In this document: positions 60,701 through 64,000 of the stretch, in pieces
Position numbering within the stretch: the first letter of the stretch is position 1
How the letters are laid out: every line of letters begins with the position of its first letter
Assembly (NCBI GenBank): GCA_034231615.1
Contig: CM067315.1
Span: 10,005,915-10,069,914, forward strand
Direction: 5' to 3'
Source: Meghimatium bilineatum
Taxonomy: Eukaryota > Mollusca > Gastropoda > Stylommatophora > Philomycidae
DNA length: 64,000 bases
Translations under genes and position numbers: made by a program
The notes under the pieces: model-generated
The model's input: the letters and a program-made list of their open reading frames with translations, nothing else
Told to the model about the DNA's origin: nothing
The model's database searches: none

Positions 60701-62450
60701 TGTAAAGAGAAATGCAGCAACTCAAGAGGCAAAGAGTAGCTAGAATGACTGTCTATTCAGATAGGTAGTGTACACATCATGTGATACCGACTGATTGGTC
60801 GGTATAAAACATGAAACTGTCAATCATTCATCGCTACTATTTGTTACCATGCAAGAAAACCATGGAATAAGATTTCGTCAGAAACTTCCCAAGTTTCATT
60901 AATCAAGTGACCTACATTTTCTACAGATGTCCAGTTGGAACACATTTTGCATATTCATTGCTGCAAATACAGATTTTTATCTAAGTCCCTGTTGAATTGT
61001 ATGTTGATATATCAGTTAATATGTCATTATTTAACATAAGAACAAATGAAAAACAAAGCATGTAAAAGCTGTGTATCTTCGATGCAAAGTTTTAGCAGTT
61101 ACTTCACAAAATAATTATATACAGACTGAATTTTATTACATTTGAGAAATTTTATGATAGGGATTACGATTACCTGTAAATTTTTTTTAACCTTAACTAC
61201 CTTTTTTCTTTTCTATTCGCTTTATACCTCTTTATGCCTTGCAGCGTCAGGGGTAGAAGAGTTCTCTGGAGATGGCTTTTTGTGTGCTTCATATATGTTT
61301 GTTTTGTTTTCGTTGACTCTTTTATTTCTATAATCCATTGTTTTCAAGGTCTGCCCCTGGCTTTTTATCCATCATGTCTGTGTAGTAATACTTTTTGAGA
61401 CACTATCTGATGGTAGTCAGGAAGCATGCAAAAACCACTTAATCTGTTGTCTTCTGATGTAATACAGGATTGGCATTGTGTTTTTTAGTCTTCTGATGTT
61501 TTCGTTCCTGGTTCTGTCTCTTATTGTTACTCTGAGGATTCTACGTAAACAAGTCAATTCTGTTGTAACAAGTGACAATTTTTCTACGCTCAATATGAAT
61601 TGTGTAACTTGCCCCCTGCACTGTGGATTGTGTTTTTAAAATTGCGTAATGATAAACAAATGCTTTGAAAAATATATTTTAAATTACTGACTCACGTGTT
61701 CTTGTCTGACCAATTTATTCTTTCAATACATTCCTATACCTATCTTATTTCTAATTAAATGTATAAAGTTATTTCATAACCAAACTAACATAACCAAAAT
61801 AAAACAGTTAGATGTCACTAACCTTCAATCCAATCTTGACTAGATCTAAGATAATTCTCGACTCACTACTTCACAAAGTGATGTAAATCAGTACCTAATG
61901 TTGTGTTGTCATTTCATGACCAAACTAATGTGTTTCATTCCATAACACCTTCTTTGAAAATAAATGTAAGTCCCAAAAATTCCTTATTATTAGAAAAACA
62001 ATCCATAAGAATTTCACTAAAAAGGACTTCATTTCTATTCGATGTGCAATAATTGTTCTAATTTTTGTTAAAATAATTGCCATTATTTTCCATCTTTTTT
62101 TGCACATGAGCATGATGGAAAGGAAGCTAGATTTGCTCGCAGTGTTGCCACTCTTATTCCCCATAAGAAAACGGATGTGTTGGGCCATTCACACAAATAG
62201 ATGGTGACACAACACTAACCTGCTACAAGAAAACTCCATTGGGAGTTTGAGAATGAACGCTGAAGAAGAAGCGAAAAAAGCTAAACATTCTGCATAACAT
62301 TGCCAATGCAATGTTATAAAAGGAATGTATTTTGAGAGATACGTGAATTTAAGAAGAACATTTCATGGGTTTAATAGTAGTTTTATGTTAATATTTTCAG
62401 AGGAAAAGGAACAATTCAGATGTTACAGGCAGGACATTGGTGATACAATG
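30646..62450 (+). CDS. IPO13: Importin-13, N-terminal 415 codons in 14 exons, continues beyond window
   Basis: Importin-13 is a beta-karyopherin that carries cargo through nuclear pores under Ran-GTP control; it acts in import and in some export. The 14 exons join in frame to 415 codons (1245 nt), about 45% of the usual ~960 residues. Exons 2-4 give the importin-beta N-terminal (Ran-binding) domain and exons 4-8 the start of the exportin-like helical repeats. Matches to the vertebrate protein as I remember it include QYYGASCLHVKI, ILTRLCVG, LLEVLTVLPEE and EEKEQFRCYR, with nearly equal spacing throughout. Introns are long and filled with repeats. Each exon is listed separately. The C-terminal half lies to the right of the window. 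Assignment is from recalled family sequence; no search was run. Confidence 0.96.
30740..30781. repeat. (AT)n microsatellite in intron 1
   Basis: About 20 AT units. Confidence 0.97.
30811..30990 (+). repeat. SINE-4 copy in intron 1
   Basis: GGTTCAATACACGGTTGGGA head, TTGTACATGTCGTGGTG, AAAGCGGCCTTTATTTCCAC and CCTTCACAGGAAAACATGC. Confidence 0.78.
31136..31265 (+). repeat. Repeat G copy in intron 1
   Basis: TTGCATCTGTGGGTCTCACC, CCACCCATGCGACAGAAAAC and a terminal hairpin formed by GATGACATGCT and AGCATATCATC. Confidence 0.8.
31263..31425 (+). repeat. Dispersed repeat H copy
   Basis: ATAGACCCTTCTGAGTAG, GAAAACTGAAGTCTTCTGGG, CCACTGCACATAGGAAGTAA and CAATTCCTGG, as at 1500-1660. Confidence 0.65.
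31735..31860 (+). pseudogene. LINE C-terminal remnant
   Basis: Out-of-frame peptides TREISKNGC and IHWEDNIPERI match the tail of the 19732 and 14360 fragments. Confidence 0.65.
31862..32030 (-). repeat. tRNA-derived SINE-6 copy
   Basis: On the minus strand GGTGCCAGGTTCAAATCCCA is a good B box (GGTTCAAATCC), preceded by GTCCGGCAA. One copy recognised. Confidence 0.65.
32121..32279 (-). repeat. SINE-2 inserted in a dead RT, ~10-bp duplication
   Basis: Flanked by TCTAGAGTAT (32111-32120) and TCTAGAATAT (32280-32289). Sits in the reverse-transcriptase fragment 32290-32560. Confidence 0.85.
32290..32560 (-). pseudogene. Non-LTR reverse-transcriptase fragment in intron 1
   Basis: Minus translation: LNEDHLNQVHKFYCYLGF, LSLDKKTNAQTG, DTFGRLVKRVW, then LQSKTKMYQSCVFILLLYSS ETWTSYS. 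Contains a stop and a frameshift. Confidence 0.82.
32640..32720 (+). repeat. Dispersed repeat L
   Basis: GGTTGGTTGCTGATCCAGC and CTCATGCCCTTTGACC recur at 59721-59780. Confidence 0.6.
32940..33090 (-). repeat. Dispersed repeat M, inverted relative to 38200
   Basis: GTGCTGCACAGTACATCTCTGG and CCACAGAGGGTGCATACATAT match the reverse complement of 38215-38290. Confidence 0.75.
33124..33262 (-). repeat. Repeat G copy in intron 1
   Basis: Reverse orientation with the terminal hairpin GATGACATGCCAT / AATGACATGTCATC. Confidence 0.82.
33453..33572 (+). CDS. IPO13: IPO13 exon 2 (residues 11-50)
   Basis: Forty codons in phase 0, between acceptor CCTTCAG and donor GTAAGG. The translation contains HFWLTGAQISPEAWSFCW, matching the first HEAT-like hairpin of the importin-beta N-terminal domain. 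Intron 1 upstream is about 2.8 kb and carries SINEs, a dead reverse transcriptase and an AT dinucleotide run. Confidence 0.96.
33640..33905 (-). pseudogene. RNase H-type LINE C-terminal fragment, internally duplicated
   Basis: LCNCGLNPDTIEHILQAGQL is the Cys-rich tail; CNYGQKSRDYRTYSSCLP upstream is a decayed second copy of the same ~65-bp block. Confidence 0.65.
34080..34700 (+). pseudogene. LINE-R remnant in intron 2, split by a LINE 3' end
   Basis: IFKYLDTLI before and ILISDEEING after the insertion; later VEMWFHRRVLRTP. Decayed RTE-like RT. Confidence 0.78.
34140..34374 (-). pseudogene. GAA-tailed LINE 3' end inserted in LINE-R, 12-bp duplication
   Basis: Perfect TACCTTGATAAT repeats at 34128-34139 and 34375-34386. 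The insert encodes, on the minus strand, MCTCGQAAQSAKHILQECSE and LYELQKTVSFIKETELQI-stop, then a short 3' UTR and (GAA)n. ~95% similar by eye to 53361-53590. Confidence 0.93.
34740..35160 (-). pseudogene. LINE-Y C-terminal remnant
   Basis: Reverse strand codes for pieces like PKADHVKDGSQKSKKPQEQ and SPENSSTPDAA in shifted frames. Same DNA occurs at 61225 (minus) and 62690 (plus). Confidence 0.7.
35276..35385. repeat. Tandem repeat TR9, 27-bp unit, 4 copies
   Basis: Unit GGGACCCATAACCCATCAAG plus AGTTGTA. Confidence 0.95.
35556..35708 (-). repeat. SINE-2 copy in intron 2
   Basis: CGTTCATTCTCAAACTCCTG to CCGACACATCCGTCTTCGGC. Missing ~10 bp around CAGTACCACTAG. Confidence 0.87.
35825..35975 (+). 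repeat. C run and repeat H fragment
   Basis: Poly-C of ~22 bases (35829-35850), then ACCTTATTGCACATATGAAA and CGTAATTCCTGGGCATAG as in repeat H. Confidence 0.6.
36010..36068 (+). CDS. IPO13: IPO13 exon 3 (residues 51-70)
   Basis: Nineteen codons plus two bases, acceptor TTTGCAG, donor TTTTG|GTAAGT (phase 2). Encodes GIEVQYYGASCLHVKIVRF plus the first two bases of a Trp codon; QYYGAS corresponds to QYFGAS of vertebrate importin-13. A 41-bp tandem array begins at the donor itself. Confidence 0.97.
36069..36415. repeat. Minisatellite TR10 starting at the exon 3 donor, 41-bp unit, ~8 copies
   Basis: Unit TATAGTTTCTCAACAAATAT plus TGAAAACATATATGACAAATG. The first unit begins within the donor (GTAAGTTTCTCAAC), where later units have TATAGTTTCTCAAC. 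Confidence 0.96.
36416..36852. other. Rest of intron 3, nothing recognised
   Basis: No repeat or coding sense found apart from the acceptor tract. Confidence 0.45.
36853..36961 (+). CDS. IPO13: IPO13 exon 4 (residues 70-106)
   Basis: Acceptor TTCTTCAG; completes the split Trp and encodes HEVPQEQFESLK followed by QFSSGPKVILTRLCVG, then donor GGG|GTGAGT (phase 0). The last ~45 nt of this exon together with the donor are tandemly repeated in the intron that follows. Only this first donor fits the protein; reading on reaches TAG at 37040-37042. Confidence 0.97.
36917..37352. repeat. Tandem repeat TR11: exon 4 end plus donor, 7 copies including the exon
   Basis: Units of 59-65 bp contain CTGGT(C)CCAAAGTTATTTTAA, CAAGATTATGTGTTGGG and (G/A)TGAGTACAAAACCTGATT. 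Copies 1, 3 and 5 keep GTGAGT; copies 2, 4, 6 and 7 have ATGAGT. Copies 6 and 7 lack three bases (GATTGTG). Confidence 0.97.
37381..37471 (-). repeat. SINE-2 partial copy
   Basis: Body and head only: TCCAGAGAATGGAAATGC, CACACCCGTCTTC. Confidence 0.75.
37571..37813 (+). repeat. SINE-1 copy, diverged, in intron 4
   Basis: CATAAAGAATAGCAATAAC, GTGACTAAGGAAGC, GGATGTGTCAGGCC, CATGACACAACACATGC and AGAACGAATGCAGAAGAAG. Confidence 0.85.
38021..38165 (+). repeat. Repeat G copy in intron 4
   Basis: GCATGCGGTTGTGTCTGTGG, CTAGACATACCACCCATGC, AAAACCTTAGTAGATGACATG and the hairpin partner CATGGCACGTCATC. Most complete of four copies. Confidence 0.85.
38200..38290 (+). repeat. Dispersed repeat M, 35 bp before exon 5
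   Basis: ATATGTATGCACCCTCTGTGG and AGAGATGCACTGTGCAGCAC; inverted copy at 32940-33090. Confidence 0.75.
38326..38424 (+). CDS. IPO13: IPO13 exon 5 (residues 107-139)
   Basis: Thirty-three codons, phase 0 at both ends, acceptor CTCTCCAG and donor GTAAGT. Encodes LSALVLQLLPDNWPHAIQ and onward to FAALP. After LCVG the spacing to the PDxW motif is the same as in the vertebrate protein. Confidence 0.96.
38425..38984. other. Intron 5 start, nothing recognised
   Basis: No repeat or coding sense found. Confidence 0.45.
38985..39208 (+). pseudogene. LINE-X 3' end in intron 5, frame intact
   Basis: Open to the stop: QLRVYNKRSAGYRAKGRLKK RWIDNITTTLHKHGLGTTQV, LPPLRLTASVNAINQLPPRN RQ-stop. The best-preserved LINE-X tail in the window, but 5' truncated. 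Confidence 0.82.
39209..39560. other. Nothing recognised
   Basis: AT-rich intron sequence. Confidence 0.45.
39561..39708 (+). repeat. SINE-2 copy, diverged
   Basis: AGTGTCGGACCAATGAAGC, GGACTACATCCTGCTGAAAA and TGGCAGTTTGAGAATGAG. Confidence 0.8.
39988..40236 (+). repeat. SINE-1 copy in intron 5
   Basis: GGGGCCCGAAAGGGGAGCAA, CATGCATGTCGTAGGAAGC, CATCCCATAGATGGTC, then GAGTTTGAGAATGAACACAG. Ends ~90 bp before exon 6. Confidence 0.88.
40328..40381 (+). CDS. IPO13: IPO13 exon 6 (residues 140-157)
   Basis: A short 18-codon exon encoding TVTRCQILLEVLTVLPEE, matching GRCLALLELLTVLPEE of vertebrate importin-13. Acceptor CCTAATAG, donor GAG|GTAGGC, phase 0. A hAT-type MITE begins 43 bp after the exon. 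Confidence 0.94.
40425..40684. mobile_element. hAT-type MITE, 260 bp, in intron 6
   Basis: Inverted ends CAGTGGTTCTCAA(T)C and TTTGAGAACCATTG, a terminal pattern common in animal hAT elements. Flanks ATTTTGGT (40417-40424) and ATTTAGAT (40685-40692) agree at 6 of 8 positions. Contains an A run and a C run; no ORF. Confidence 0.85.
40693..41340. other. Intron 6, nothing recognised
   Basis: No repeat or coding sense found. Confidence 0.45.
41345..41445. repeat. Short imperfect repeat, ~24-bp unit, 4 copies
   Basis: TGATACAGGAGTTTTAATAC and close variants. Confidence 0.75.
41820..42005. repeat. Tandem repeat TR12, ~45-50-bp unit, 3-4 copies
   Basis: CTGATGTTACACGTATTATA and AAATTAGAACTAGTGAGTGG. 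A separate 39-bp duplication (TTGTATCAGATTGTGACTAG) follows at ~42157-42240. Confidence 0.92.
42466..42561 (+). repeat. SINE-2 3' part
   Basis: CTATGGACTATATCCTACT, then AGGAGTTTGAGAATGAATG and a GAAGAAGAAG end. Confidence 0.8.
42590..43110 (-). pseudogene. Non-LTR reverse-transcriptase C-terminal region in intron 6
   Basis: Minus translation VTWFSLNNNIVKSAIPTVKL, SLKYLGVQFDCSLCFREYVD HVIRKTSNSLSVLRM; further on, EMERIQHQSMRIILG. These are thumb-region motifs of I/jockey-group elements. Broken by stops. Confidence 0.85.
43131..43240 (+). repeat. SINE-2 3' part
   Basis: AATGCATTTCCATTCTATGG, GAGATCCAGCGGGAGTTTG. Confidence 0.8.
43241..44786. other. Intron 6, nothing recognised
   Basis: Longest unexplained stretch inside IPO13 apart from intron 11. 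Open frames at 43612-43857 and 43917-44276 have no domain I recognise. Confidence 0.45.
44787..44859 (+). CDS. IPO13: IPO13 exon 7 (residues 158-182)
   Basis: Encodes FFSTNLSQQRRIILRQELTK then GLDH plus one base (phase 1 donor CATG|GTAATT). The acceptor is ATCTCTTTAG at 44786. A second AG ten bases on (TTTTTCAG) would shift the frame, so it is rejected. Collinear with the vertebrate region from PEEFQTS to VFPLL with no length change, which fixes both ends. Confidence 0.93.
45050..45323 (+). repeat. SINE-1 copy in intron 7, 9-bp duplication
   Basis: Full-length, flanked by CTACTCTGA at 45041-45049 and 45324-45332. TGTGTGTTGCCATGGCCCG start and GAAGAAGAAGAAG end. Confidence 0.94.
45660..45960 (+). 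pseudogene. Possible mariner/Tc1-type transposase fragment
   Basis: Scattered frames read DLYKDVRPGRPVKIAAEVTA QWVE and CSHGSAYSIMHDQLKFGKVY, resembling the GRP and helix-turn-helix (GSAYSI) parts of a mariner transposase N-terminal half. Stops separate them and no inverted ends were found. Confidence 0.5.
46577..47370 (+). pseudogene. LINE-R (RTE-like) RT fragment in intron 7
   Basis: Starts at the palm with HADDTTLLAHS, then NLFLNGKKTKIMTSSK, FEYLGSLINSSSDCYEEVRR, SKIMRIPWTKM, PQYFGHIKRNDSLEKNIAGM, RRRWTLDIKDNLNMTLTEVG, ending in a GATGATGATGA tail. Several stops and frameshifts. Confidence 0.87.
47428..47635 (+). repeat. tRNA-derived SINE-3 copy in intron 7
   Basis: B box GGTTCGAATCCC at ~47486 preceded by GTGCCT; body ACAGGCAGTTATGCATCCAG, AAACTACTGAAG and TGTCTAGAAAATCACTACAG. 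Confidence 0.87.
47636..48169. other. Intron 7, nothing recognised
   Basis: A minus-strand frame at 47808-48122 has no recognisable domain. Confidence 0.45.
48170..48680 (+). pseudogene. RNase H-type LINE fragment
   Basis: Peptides in shifted frames: DSVILSDSQSMLQKIEKCM, WIYCPGHAGVRGNERADVLA GKALVTSTEM and ICECPQCCDACS. GNERAD is the terminal RNase H motif and the Cys-rich end follows. Confidence 0.87.
48681..49049. other. Intron 7, nothing recognised
   Basis: No feature seen. Confidence 0.45.
49050..49275 (+). pseudogene. LINE-R C-terminal remnant
   Basis: DNA parallels 17920-18150: AAAATATTTTGGACATTATA, AGGTAGACAGAGTTACGAG, GGATGTTGGGAGTCCATTGC. Confidence 0.8.
49300..49590 (+). pseudogene. 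RNase H-type LINE C-terminal tail
   Basis: LRTGRDGLKQHKCRKFGVDY SKICTCGQSPG, the LRTG...CxCG tail seen at 53395-53730, then broken. Confidence 0.78.
49673..49803 (+). CDS. IPO13: IPO13 exon 8 (residues 182-225), GC donor
   Basis: Acceptor CTCTTTCTAG. Completes the split Val and encodes VPLLQSLLTDESPLEVYQSS through to AEPVIQQ. The donor is CAG|GCAAGA, a GC-AG intron end. A GT site just downstream would require reading through TGA. Joining CAG to exon 9 gives EPVIQQVFLSL, matching EALIQAAFAAL in length. The exon 3' end is copied tandemly in the intron. Confidence 0.95.
49780..50085. repeat. Tandem repeat TR13: exon 8 end plus GC donor, 4 copies
   Basis: Units of ~70-80 bp: GATTATACAACAGGCAGGAT, GATGTCTTGTTTTGTTCATG, GTCTGTCTGTTACATAGA. 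The first unit includes the last ~20 bases of exon 8 (CGGTTATACAACAG|GCAAGA). Confidence 0.95.
50086..50514. repeat. Minisatellite TR14, 28-bp unit, 15 copies, hairpin in each unit
   Basis: Unit GATCGTGTCAATGACTGACA plus CATGCCAA, nearly invariant apart from GATCG/GATCA/GATTG. GTGTCA-ATGAC-TGACAC can form a 6-bp hairpin. Confidence 0.98.
50752..51150. repeat. Minisatellite TR15, 25-bp unit, 16 copies
   Basis: Unit GGATTTTATATAT(C/T)CACC plus ATTCTGT. Lacks stops in every frame, so it makes long spurious open frames (e.g. 50618-51223) with a 25-residue period. Confidence 0.98.
51150..51500 (+). repeat. Dispersed repeat K
   Basis: AAGTTGGGAGATGGGTTGAC, GAGGCCAGTGGATATTGCAC and TTTGTGGCAGACTCCTAGATG; inverted copy at 29840-30150. 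Confidence 0.7.
51718..51850 (-). pseudogene. LINE-R RT fragment in intron 8, source of TR16
   Basis: Minus translation CKLKMRTIKCYIYSTLMYGS EIWVMNNQLEDRIDAFEM, matching residues 18-60 of the 17646 frame. Upstream codons KFNEVRKLL are the repeated unit. Confidence 0.88.
51835..52490. repeat. Minisatellite TR16, 33-38-bp unit, ~17 copies, derived from RT code
   Basis: Units GTTTGTCTGGATAATAGTTT plus CCTCACCTCATTGCTTTA. On the minus strand the left units translate as KINEVRKLLSRQT repeated, corresponding to FNDMRKLLISKQI of LINE-R. Ends ~25 bp before exon 9. Confidence 0.95.
52516..52601 (+). CDS. IPO13: IPO13 exon 9 (residues 226-254)
   Basis: Acceptor TTTTTCCCCAG, donor TACAA|GTAAGT (phase 2). 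Encodes VFLSLRNPHLFDIACDTLIT then VFAHPESY. Immediately preceded by a long 38-bp minisatellite that stops about 25 bp before the exon. Confidence 0.95.
52602..53345. other. Intron 9 start, nothing recognised
   Basis: Very T-rich; open frames at 52774-53118 read as hydrophobic only because of T-richness. Confidence 0.5.
53361..54171 (-). pseudogene. RNase H-type LINE, 811-bp 5'-truncated insertion, 15-bp duplication
   Basis: Perfect ATATGAGTTGCTGTT repeats at 53346-53360 and 54172-54186. Minus translation: MYTDGSAQNAVRNGGASVYI, YDAEIQAISVAAKKLL, VVFLTDARSVLQALQSEK, then after a break at ~53842 PDIPITYHQKKQMIKSIRKP, RLRTGHNQLRSHMYTKFKIG NTAMCTCGQAAQSVKHILQE, ending ETELQI-stop. (GAA)n tail at the left end. 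DGSAQN, EIQAI and LTDARSV are RNase H blocks. Dead through truncation and one frame break. Confidence 0.95.
54187..54780. other. Intron 9, faint LINE traces
   Basis: Minus-strand KYFDHFMRMNPYWTAEAREY at ~54300-54370 and plus-strand GGCTGCACAGGAGATGGATA at ~54518 look like decayed RT C-terminal tails. Support is weak. Confidence 0.4.
54788..54882. repeat. Tandem repeat TR17, 17-bp unit, 5 copies
   Basis: GTTTGGTTTGTCTACAT repeated with little variation; ends 25 bp before exon 10. Confidence 0.97.
54908..54992 (+). CDS. IPO13: IPO13 exon 10 (residues 254-282)
   Basis: Acceptor TTTCCTCTCAG, donor AAG|GTAGCT (phase 0). Completes a Lys codon, then encodes YPVTIQRLLSEVVALQGLFS followed by QSILDEDK. 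A 17-bp tandem array ends about 25 bp upstream of the acceptor. Confidence 0.94.
55136..55215 (+). repeat. SINE-2 3' part in intron 10
   Basis: GGAAATCTAGTAGGACAGTTG, GATATCCAGCGGGAGTTTAAG and TGCTCTTGAAAA. Confidence 0.78.
55273..55690. repeat. Minisatellite TR18, 53-bp unit, ~7.5 copies
   Basis: AAAGGAATTTATATAATGAA, ATATAATGTCTACAAAATGA, ATATATTATCTAC. First and last units most diverged; ends ~35 bp before exon 11. Confidence 0.97.
55724..55852 (+). CDS. IPO13: IPO13 exon 11 (residues 283-325)
   Basis: Forty-three codons, phase 0 at both ends, acceptor ATATGTGCAG and donor TTG|GTATGT. Contains CERICRVIVSLSENHTKLL, matching HGICRIAVALGENHSRALL of vertebrate importin-13. A 53-bp tandem array ends ~35 bp upstream. 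Confidence 0.97.
55853..58033. other. Intron 11, mostly unexplained
   Basis: 2.2 kb without a clear repeat except a small RNase H scrap at 57115. A 157-codon minus-strand frame (57497-57970) has no recognisable domain. Confidence 0.45.
57115..57215 (+). pseudogene. RNase H C-terminal scrap
   Basis: HAGVCRNDRADMLAMIAPIT YVYSGCFVNAIE parallels YVGVRGNKIADRLAPVTCG...YIFNAIKE at 7424-7510. Confidence 0.65.
58034..58114 (+). CDS. IPO13: IPO13 exon 12 (residues 326-352)
   Basis: Twenty-seven codons, phase 0 at both ends, acceptor GTTTGTTGCAG and donor CAG|GTGGGT. Encodes ACTGLPGYFPVDES and TFTFWYLLQ, matching CTGIPGHYPVNET and TLTFWYTLQ of the vertebrate protein. Confidence 0.97.
58530..59215 (+). 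pseudogene. LINE-W 3' part in intron 12, with a zinc-finger tail
   Basis: QRNGINPQTKLKVYRPLVLP VLLYASEAWTVYRRQARKLN YFHTICLRKVMNIR, then out-of-frame DRSGISSIDTILM, SLKAFEIDQDTWEELAQNRS TWRSTVRKGA. The last frame ends CPHYPRTFTARIGLISHLRT H, a C2H2 finger in which the second Cys is Tyr. Uninterrupted at the site where 17394-18160 inserted in another copy. Confidence 0.88.
59283..59372. repeat. Tandem repeat TR19, 14-bp unit, ~6 copies
   Basis: GATTATTGTTCTGT / GATTATTGTTCTAT; ends ~10 bp before exon 13, so it overlaps the likely branch-point region. Confidence 0.97.
59380..59518 (+). CDS. IPO13: IPO13 exon 13 (residues 353-399)
   Basis: Forty-six codons plus one base, acceptor TAAATATAG, donor TTTAG|GTAGGT (phase 1). 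Encodes DELSMISEDDHIP, then FKPIYYSLIDLLIVKARHPS and DSEYASWSL, matching YRPVYFQLVDVLLHKAQFPS and EYGFWSS. A 14-bp tandem array ends ~10 bp upstream. Confidence 0.97.
59715..59790 (+). repeat. Dispersed repeat L
   Basis: GGTTGGTTGCTGATCCAGC and CTCGTGCTCTTTGACCCAGTGCC, as at 32640. Confidence 0.6.
60090..60790 (+). pseudogene. LINE-W 3' part in intron 13
   Basis: SSHLNKFTYLGGTPSLNGTV HNEVYTRISKASSTFCRLDA NVRHRNGISLQT, then frameshifted FHTTCLRKVINI, QIQIHCAGHIVRMPDHRPPK and GGQKKRYKDLLKTSL. About 75% alike by eye to 58530-59000. Confidence 0.86.
61225..61570 (-). pseudogene. LINE-Y remnant in intron 13
   Basis: GCAGCGTCAGGGGTAGAAGAG TTCTCTGGAGATGGC and AAACCACTTAATCTGTTGTC match 34765-34980. 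Confidence 0.72.
61571..62202. other. Intron 13, nothing recognised
   Basis: No feature seen; an 87-codon minus-strand frame at 61925-62188 lacks any recognisable domain. Confidence 0.45.
62203..62275 (+). repeat. SINE-2 tail end
   Basis: ACCTGCTACAAGAAAACTCC, GGGAGTTTGAGAATGAACGC and TGAAGAAGAAG. Confidence 0.8.
62401..62450 (+). CDS. IPO13: IPO13 exon 14 (residues 399-415), last exon in window
   Basis: Acceptor ATATTTTCAG, donor ATG|GTAAGT (phase 0). Encodes EEKEQFRCYRQDIGDTM, matching DEKEQFRIYRVDISDTL. No later exon is visible before the window ends, so at least half of the protein lies beyond 64000. Confidence 0.97.
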
Positions 62451-62689
62451 GTAAGTTGCCCTGTTTAGCACTCTTCTCTTTGGAAGAGTGAGGTTCTAGT
62501 CAATCTTAATTTGATAGATACTAGAAATGGTCAGCAAAGATAAAGGAGTGGCAAAGCCAGATTTACTTTCATCTCTCTGCCCAAAATTGAAAATGAGGAA
62601 TGATTAGCAGATCTTAATTTCACAGATCATTTGTGTCTTTAAGGCTTTAGTCATTTGTGGTGACCATTTTCTCCATGGTCTAGTGGTTT

Positions 62690-62905
62690 TCACACGCTTC
62701 CAGACTACCGACAGATAGCATGCCACAAATGGTCATGACACATAGACATAACGGTTATAAAACCAGAGGCAGACCATGTAAAAGATGGATGACAGAAATC
62801 AAAGAAGCCACAGGAACAAGCTGACAAACAGGGCACAAGAAGGCCATCTCCAGAGAACTCTTCCACCCCCTGGCGCCACAAGGTAAACAAGGGTCACAGC
62901 ATATA
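62690..62905 (+). pseudogene. LINE-Y remnant in intron 14
   Basis: Reads in the opposite orientation to the other two copies: GGTCATGACACATAGACATA, AAACCAGAGGCAGACCATGT, AAAGAAGCCACAGGAACAAG. Confidence 0.75.
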
Positions 62906-63030
62906 GAATAGATATAGATTTTCTCTATGTTCATCTTTCAAAGTACTGAGCCCTTAGGCAACTGCACATGAAACATTGCGTGACTTGTGACTGGGTCTTC
63001 ATTCATTAGCACTTAATTTTGCCTCTGCCT

Positions 63031-63275
63031 TTGCTGTGTTAAGACCCAAAAGGGAAAAAAAATAATAGCAACACTGTTATCTCCAGTGCATGTTGTAAAA
63101 GGTGACTAAGGAGACTGGAGGAATGCTAGTTGTCCCATCCCATAGAAAGTCCGTGACCCAGAAGCCAAGCTGAAGTCAGATGTGTCAGACTGAAAGACAC
63201 ATCACAACCAAGCTGTAAACCATGACAAAAGACCAGACTATGACCTAATCTGCAGTAGTATGAGAACACAGGAGA
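63031..63275 (+). repeat. SINE-1 copy, diverged
   Basis: AATAATAGCAACACTGTTATC, GTGCATGTTGTAAAAGGTGA, CATCCCATAGAAAGTCCGTG; tail decayed. Confidence 0.85.
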
Positions 63276-63381
63276 TATATGAGTATAATAAATTCTTTTC
63301 GTATAAGAGAAACTAGAAATATCCTCGCATTCCTTTATGTCTTTCATCACCTTTAATTATCTCGCATCACCATACTTTTCT

Positions 63382-64000
63382 TTCTCACATTATCTTACCT
63401 TATTTACATTATCTTACCTTTCTTGCACTACCCTTACCATTCTTACATTATCCTAACCTTCTTGCACTACCCTTACCATTCTTACATTATCTTATCTTTC
63501 TTGTACTACCCTTACCATTCTTACATTATCTTACCTTTCTTGCACTACCCTTACCATTCTTACATTATCTTACCTTTCTTGCACTACCCTTACCATTCTT
63601 ACATTATCTTACCTTTCTTGCACTACCCTTACCATTCTTACATTATCTTACCTTTCTTGCACTACCCTTACCATTCTTACATTATCTTACCTTTCTTGCA
63701 CTACCCTTACCATTCTTACATTATCTTACCTTTCTTGCACTACCCATACCATTCTTACATTATCTTACCTTTCTTGCACTACCCTTACCATTCTTACATT
63801 ATCTTACCTTTCTTGCACTGCCCTTACCATTCTTACATTATCTTACCTTTCTTGCACTGCCCTTACCATTCTTACATTATCTTACCTTTCTTGCACTACC
63901 CTTACCATTCTTACATTATCTTACCTTTCTTGCACTACCTTTATATTTTTTGCACTACCTTTATATATTTTTTTTGCATTACTGTACCTTTATTACATTA
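63382..64000. repeat. Minisatellite TR20, 39-bp unit, ~14 copies, runs to window edge
   Basis: Units ACATTATCTTACCTTTCTTG plus CACTACCCTTACCATTCTT, nearly uniform in the middle and decayed at both ends. Pyrimidine-rich on the + strand. Confidence 0.97.

Noticed and set aside
63382..64000. Possible telomeric or subtelomeric repeat
   Set aside because: The unit is 39 bp, lies in an IPO13 intron, and is not a TTAGGG-type repeat.

Overview
The window is animal nuclear DNA: AT-rich and gene-poor, with split genes, many short dispersed repeats, minisatellites and dead non-LTR retrotransposons (LINEs). Repeat style (tRNA-derived SINEs, RTE-like LINEs with TGA-repeat tails, LINEs and SINEs with GAA-repeat tails) suggests a lophotrochozoan, most likely a mollusc. 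That placement is inference; no species is claimed.

The main gene is importin-13 (IPO13) on the + strand. I assembled 14 exons from 30646 to 62450, joining in frame to 415 codons that run collinear with the N-terminal ~45% of animal importin-13. The gene continues past the right edge. Twelve of the 13 complete introns have GT-AG ends; intron 8 starts with GC. A second likely gene is a single 453-codon minus-strand ORF (11281-12642) for an unrecognised low-complexity protein carrying a KRVHF motif that resembles a protein phosphatase 1 docking site.

Layout: 1-11 kb holds SINEs, LINE 3' ends and three large minisatellites; 11.3-12.6 kb is the minus-strand ORF; 13-30 kb is a retrotransposon graveyard with nested insertions, two DNA-transposon MITEs and more minisatellites; 30.6-62.5 kb is IPO13, whose introns carry the same repeat families; 62.5-64 kb is the start of intron 14 and ends in a 39-bp minisatellite.

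The most unusual feature is the placement of tandem repeats in IPO13. Several arrays lie directly against splice sites. Two (after exons 4 and 8) are built from copies of the exon 3' end plus its donor, one (after exon 3) starts at the donor, and four end within about 50 bp of an acceptor. Many transposon insertions keep clear target-site duplications, so the order of nested insertions can be read directly. No prokaryotic, viral or CRISPR system was seen.
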